From Larus michahellis (taxonomy: Eukaryota > Chordata > Aves > Charadriiformes > Laridae), in assembly GCF_964199755.1 (NCBI RefSeq), contig NC_133914.1, forward strand, positions 2,914,001-2,978,000: a DNA stretch of 64,000 bases, in the 5' to 3' direction. The notes under the pieces were generated by a model. The model was not told the DNA's origin. It searched no databases and saw only the letters and a program-made list of their open reading frames with translations. A program made the translations under genes and the position numbers. Below are positions 60,001-64,000 of the stretch, in pieces (the first letter of the stretch is position 1; each line of letters begins with the position of its first letter).

Positions 60001-63000
60001 TACACATCCAGTTCTCTCATCGAAAGCAAAGGCGATTTTTCAGCTGATTTTCTGAAGGCCTTTGCGTTCCTGTAGCACTTTCTCCTGAAGTTTTGAAAAC
60101 ATCAATATTGACCTCCTCACGCCCTAGCTGAATACCCCGTACCCAGCTGCATACCCAGGGCACGCCGCTGGCACGTGGCATACCTTCCTCCCCAGCCAGG
60201 ACAAAACCTCTCCCAGGCCAGTTTTCTTCCCCTGAAAAACGCTGCTGTCAAAATCTCCAAAATCCAGGCTGCTAACGCTAGTCTGAGTGCAAGGTCAGCC
60301 AGAGAGGACTTCCATCAGAGATGAGCTCTGCGAGAGAAGGCTCCCTGGAGATTATAAGAATAGTACAGTCAAGCCCAGATGGCAACAATGTGCAGAGCAC
60401 ATTTCCAGCAAACACGGCGACCGAGCAGAGGACTGCGCAAACTCAAGTCCACCCTGATTCCTGCCATCTGCTAGTGAAACGCTGAGGTCTAGGCTGAGGC
60501 CTTTGGGAAAGGTCAGGATAGTCTTACAGGCTCTCAAGATATTGCCTTTGTTCTCACTATTTGCTTCTCTTTGTTAAAAGATACTAATCTCTCTGTAAGG
60601 CAGTTATTTGGAGCCAAGAGTTTAGATATTATTGCAAAACATATGCTTAAAAGAGACTGGAAATGATGTTGGCAGTGTTACAGAGGAGAGCGAAGCGCAG
60701 CTTTGGGTCAAAACAAAAAAAAATAAATCTAAGCTAGTAAGCAATTCCCATGTGATAGTTTAGGAGAGCCAGCAAAAGCTTCTTCTAGAAAGAAAACAAT
60801 ACTGTGAGAACGAAGCTAACAAGAGCTGGCTGTTGTAAAAATAAAACGGCCAGTAATGAGCCAGAGTATTGCCAACAGCACATATCCAAGAGAATCTTTC
60901 TGGGAAACAGACCCAAGTCATTACGCTGGAAAGCCCTGAGGGACTCGGGACCTTGAGGCTAAAGGCTGGCAAATTGCTTCATCAGTTAAGGTTGGTCCCA
61001 ATGTTTTCTACTGCGTAAGAATAATTTGTTTTAGCCTACAGGTCTCTACAGAGCAATGGGTAAATTCAGGCTGCTTCCTCTGGGAAGGGAAGCGGAGCGC
61101 TCGGCAAAGCCCGGCCCAGCGGGACACGTTTAGAAGGTTTCCCACCGTGGCTGACGTCCCCCCAGCCCAGCGCCGGCTGGTGGCTTTGCTTCACCCCCGC
61201 CCCGGCACCGCCTGCCATTACCTGGTGGGAAAACCATCCCAGCGATTTCGGCCAGCACCCCACCAGCGAGCAGTCGCCACAAAAACGATGACTGTGCCTC
61301 CACAAACGCATCTTCCGGAGACTCATTCCCCCAAAATGGATGCAATTGGAGCAATTATTCTGATGTATCTTATTTTCTGGGCGGATAAGGAGACCTTGCT
61401 CTGTCTCTCTGTTTCGGAGAGATTAGTTAATACACCAGGAAATAGTACACTGATGCAGAGTGATAAAGGCAAGGCAAGTTTGCAGTCTTCTCTTTCATTT
61501 CCAGTCCAGCTGCTCGTAGTTACAGGAGCGAACGGAGAGCACAGAAGACAATGAATGTGATCTCTAACTGTGCTTCTCTGCTGGCAGAGGAAAATCCTGC
61601 ATTGGCAGGGGATGTCAAGGTGCTGTCTAATGCCTTTCCTCCTCTTCCAACTCCTTTTCTGATTCATGTTGCCATCTTCCTTGCAATTGACCTAAATAAC
61701 ATGTTCAGGCAGCGCTGGAAGTATTTCCGCCTCATACTTCAATGGCAGCAAGATCTCTGCATCTGGAAAGGGCATTTCTCAGGAAAGTCACACCACGGGT
61801 GGCTCGGGACCATCCTTCCCAAGAAAGGGAGAAGCGCCCTGTCCTGTCTCATGTCATCAGCGAGGCTTTCCGGCTGCAGGAGAACAAAGGTTGCCCAGGA
61901 GCAGAGAAAACACACGCTCCGTCTGTGCCCAAGCCCCAGCTAATCCGAACAATGTGGGCAGAGTATTTGGTTACCTCATTTCCAGGTGTGCCGTCAGCGT
62001 GAGCCACCGCTGGCTTGGGATGAAAGAGGAAAAAACCGTTCCTAGACCTGGACTCATCTGTACCGTTGATGGTAATTATTGCCCAGCAGCCTTTAATGTC
62101 ATATCACACTCTCGGCCCTCGGTTTCTCTGTAACCTGCTGGTCACCGCTTGCCGTGCCACGACAGCGGAGGACAGAGCGCAAGCCCGCACCACCCCACCA
62201 GAGCCAAAGGCACAGCCTGCGCCTCAGGAAGGAGACAGCAAAGAAAACCACTGCAAACGGGCTTTGGCGGGTCAGGGATCTTCAGGCACGCTGCAATTGA
62301 GCATACGAGCAACACAGGAGCACTGAAAACAGCTGTATATCCCAACAGTTACGGTACCTCTCCAGCCAGTCGCTTCAGCACCTTTTATAACATATCACAG
62401 TATTCGGTAGCACCACATCACAGGAATACAGGGACAATCCAACTCCAACCCCTGTCGCTCCACAGTGGCTCACACACAGACAGATTTTTGATCCTCTCGC
62501 AATCTCATTCCTTCCTTTACCATAAGTTTAGGCACTCCTGATAGCCACGTAGATATCTTACCTCCTTACTCACTGATCTCAATGTTATCTCAGAGCAACG
62601 GCCTTCACAGGCTGTGTACTGAGTAAATGAAACAGTAAAATGTCAGCTGAAAATGCATTTATTGCCAACAAGGAAACGCATTGTGGGGAAATACAGGAAA
62701 GTATTCCAAAGCTGCATGAGCTGCCACGGCACCTCCAGCGAGAGAAGTGTGGCCCGGGGTTTGCGCGCTATAGCTTGCAAGGCAGGCACTAGATCCTCGG
62801 CAACAGACCCCCTTCCCATTCAAAGGATACACATAAATACAGTTCCCCTGTCACAACAGAAAGGAAGTTATACATGATCTGTACCACCTCTTTCAGGTAA
62901 TTGAGCTTTACAACTAAAGCAGAAAAAGATGCAAGCAAAAGTCACACATCTCTGTGCTGCAGCATGCCCATTGACTCCGCAAGAGCTAGTCCGTATCTGT

Positions 63001-64000
63001 TATCTCTACATTTTTTATTAGCTCATGTTTACTTTGGCTTCACATCCAAGCAGTCATTTAAACAGGGCGAGAGAGGAAAATCTTGGACTCCCAACAATGG
63101 CCAAGCAGTTTAATCTGCCACTGGGGACAATGACTTGACTCCCATTGGTGTTCAAGACTGGCAGGGTCGAGTGTGACATGTGCTGAAGGAAGCACTAGGG
63201 AAGCAGATCCACGGCCGTTCCAACAACACCGAGCGTTTCCCTGAGCTATTCAGACGTCCCTTTTCCCCTCGAAAAAAAGCGTCGAGAGAACGGCTCCAGC
63301 TGTCCAGTCACCTGCACTGGCTCCTCCACGCACTGGATTTACGACTTCGGAGGCTGCTAACAGCTCCAGGTTAGATACAGCACATTCCTCTGGCTTATGG
63401 CTCAGACATTCAAAACTAAGTTAGGAAGCAGTAAAGATTATGTCCTTGGCATCAGCCACCGAGTTGGTGCTGGAACATAATTTATATTCCTGAACAGAAC
63501 TGGCACCGGGCAGGTTGGGCATAAACATCAACAAACTTGCATCCAGCGACGACACCGATCAGAAGGGTCGCATGGTAATATTTATCCATGGTGCTGATTT
63601 AAGAATAATTTTTTTTGTATTTGAGAAGTTTGAAATACTGTGTAGAAGAACTCTGCAACTAGCAAGCCTAGGCCAAACTTCAGTAATATATTCAGAGCCA
63701 AATAAAAAAATGATATGAGTTAATGCTAACAGTCAGATGACCACAGGGCAAACAACGCCAAAGTGAGACTGCGCTAAGAACAAGAACATAAATTTCAGGA
63801 GTTTTATTCTATTGCTATTTGGATTCTGGGTTTACACATTTCTAAATAACTCTTCATTAACTATTAACTTATCACACTTATAACAATATAACTTATTAAC
63901 ATTAGCCCCAATGGACGTGTCTTTCCAATTCCTCCCAGGGTAACACTATCCTCTCGGTGGGCTCCTGTTGAGTAGGGGCAGAATTGTTTGTTAGAACTGT
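57035..64000. other. Intergenic sequence to window end
   Basis: No gene, RNA gene or further repeat recognised. Open frames at 58528-59124 (198 codons) and 61551-61943 (130 codons) have no recognisable motifs. The last 2 kb are AT-rich. Confidence 0.55.

Overview
This is avian nuclear DNA. CR1 LINE fragments in both orientations, short introns, GC-rich promoters and the gene order point to a bird, probably a GC-rich microchromosome. All four gene models lie on the minus strand, so transcription runs from high to low coordinates. INPP5B, SF3A3 and FHL3 keep the order and strand I recall for human 1p34.3, where MTF1 lies beyond INPP5B and UTP11 and POU3F1 lie beyond FHL3.

Layout, left to right: (1) 51-16446, INPP5B (inositol polyphosphate 5-phosphatase B), 20 coding exons giving 786 residues, with the 3' RhoGAP exons cut off by the window start. 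(2) 19192-22478, a complete eight-exon gene with no counterpart that I know of at this position in mammals. It encodes a secreted or membrane-anchored 347-residue protein with a signal peptide, a mucin-like repeat region and two Ly6/uPAR (LU)-like domains, each with 12 cysteines. (3) 25382-33881, SF3A3, all 17 coding exons, 501 residues. (4) 40890-43867, FHL3, all five coding exons, 279 residues. (5) 43.9-64 kb, no gene that I can recognise.

For all four models I joined exons by hand from GT/AG sites and checked reading-frame phase at every junction. SF3A3 and FHL3 close in frame at lengths equal or nearly equal to what I remember for the human proteins. The Ly6-like gene also closes in frame over eight exons with a clean signal peptide, which makes a chance assembly unlikely.

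The three conserved genes are not a pathway: INPP5B is a phosphoinositide phosphatase, SF3A3 a U2 snRNP splicing subunit and FHL3 a LIM-only muscle cofactor. The Ly6-like gene is the main novelty. Secondary points are tandem repeats inside first introns (INPP5B, SF3A3), a CpG-rich block inside an INPP5B intron, and several unassigned open frames between SF3A3 and FHL3 and upstream of the Ly6-like gene.
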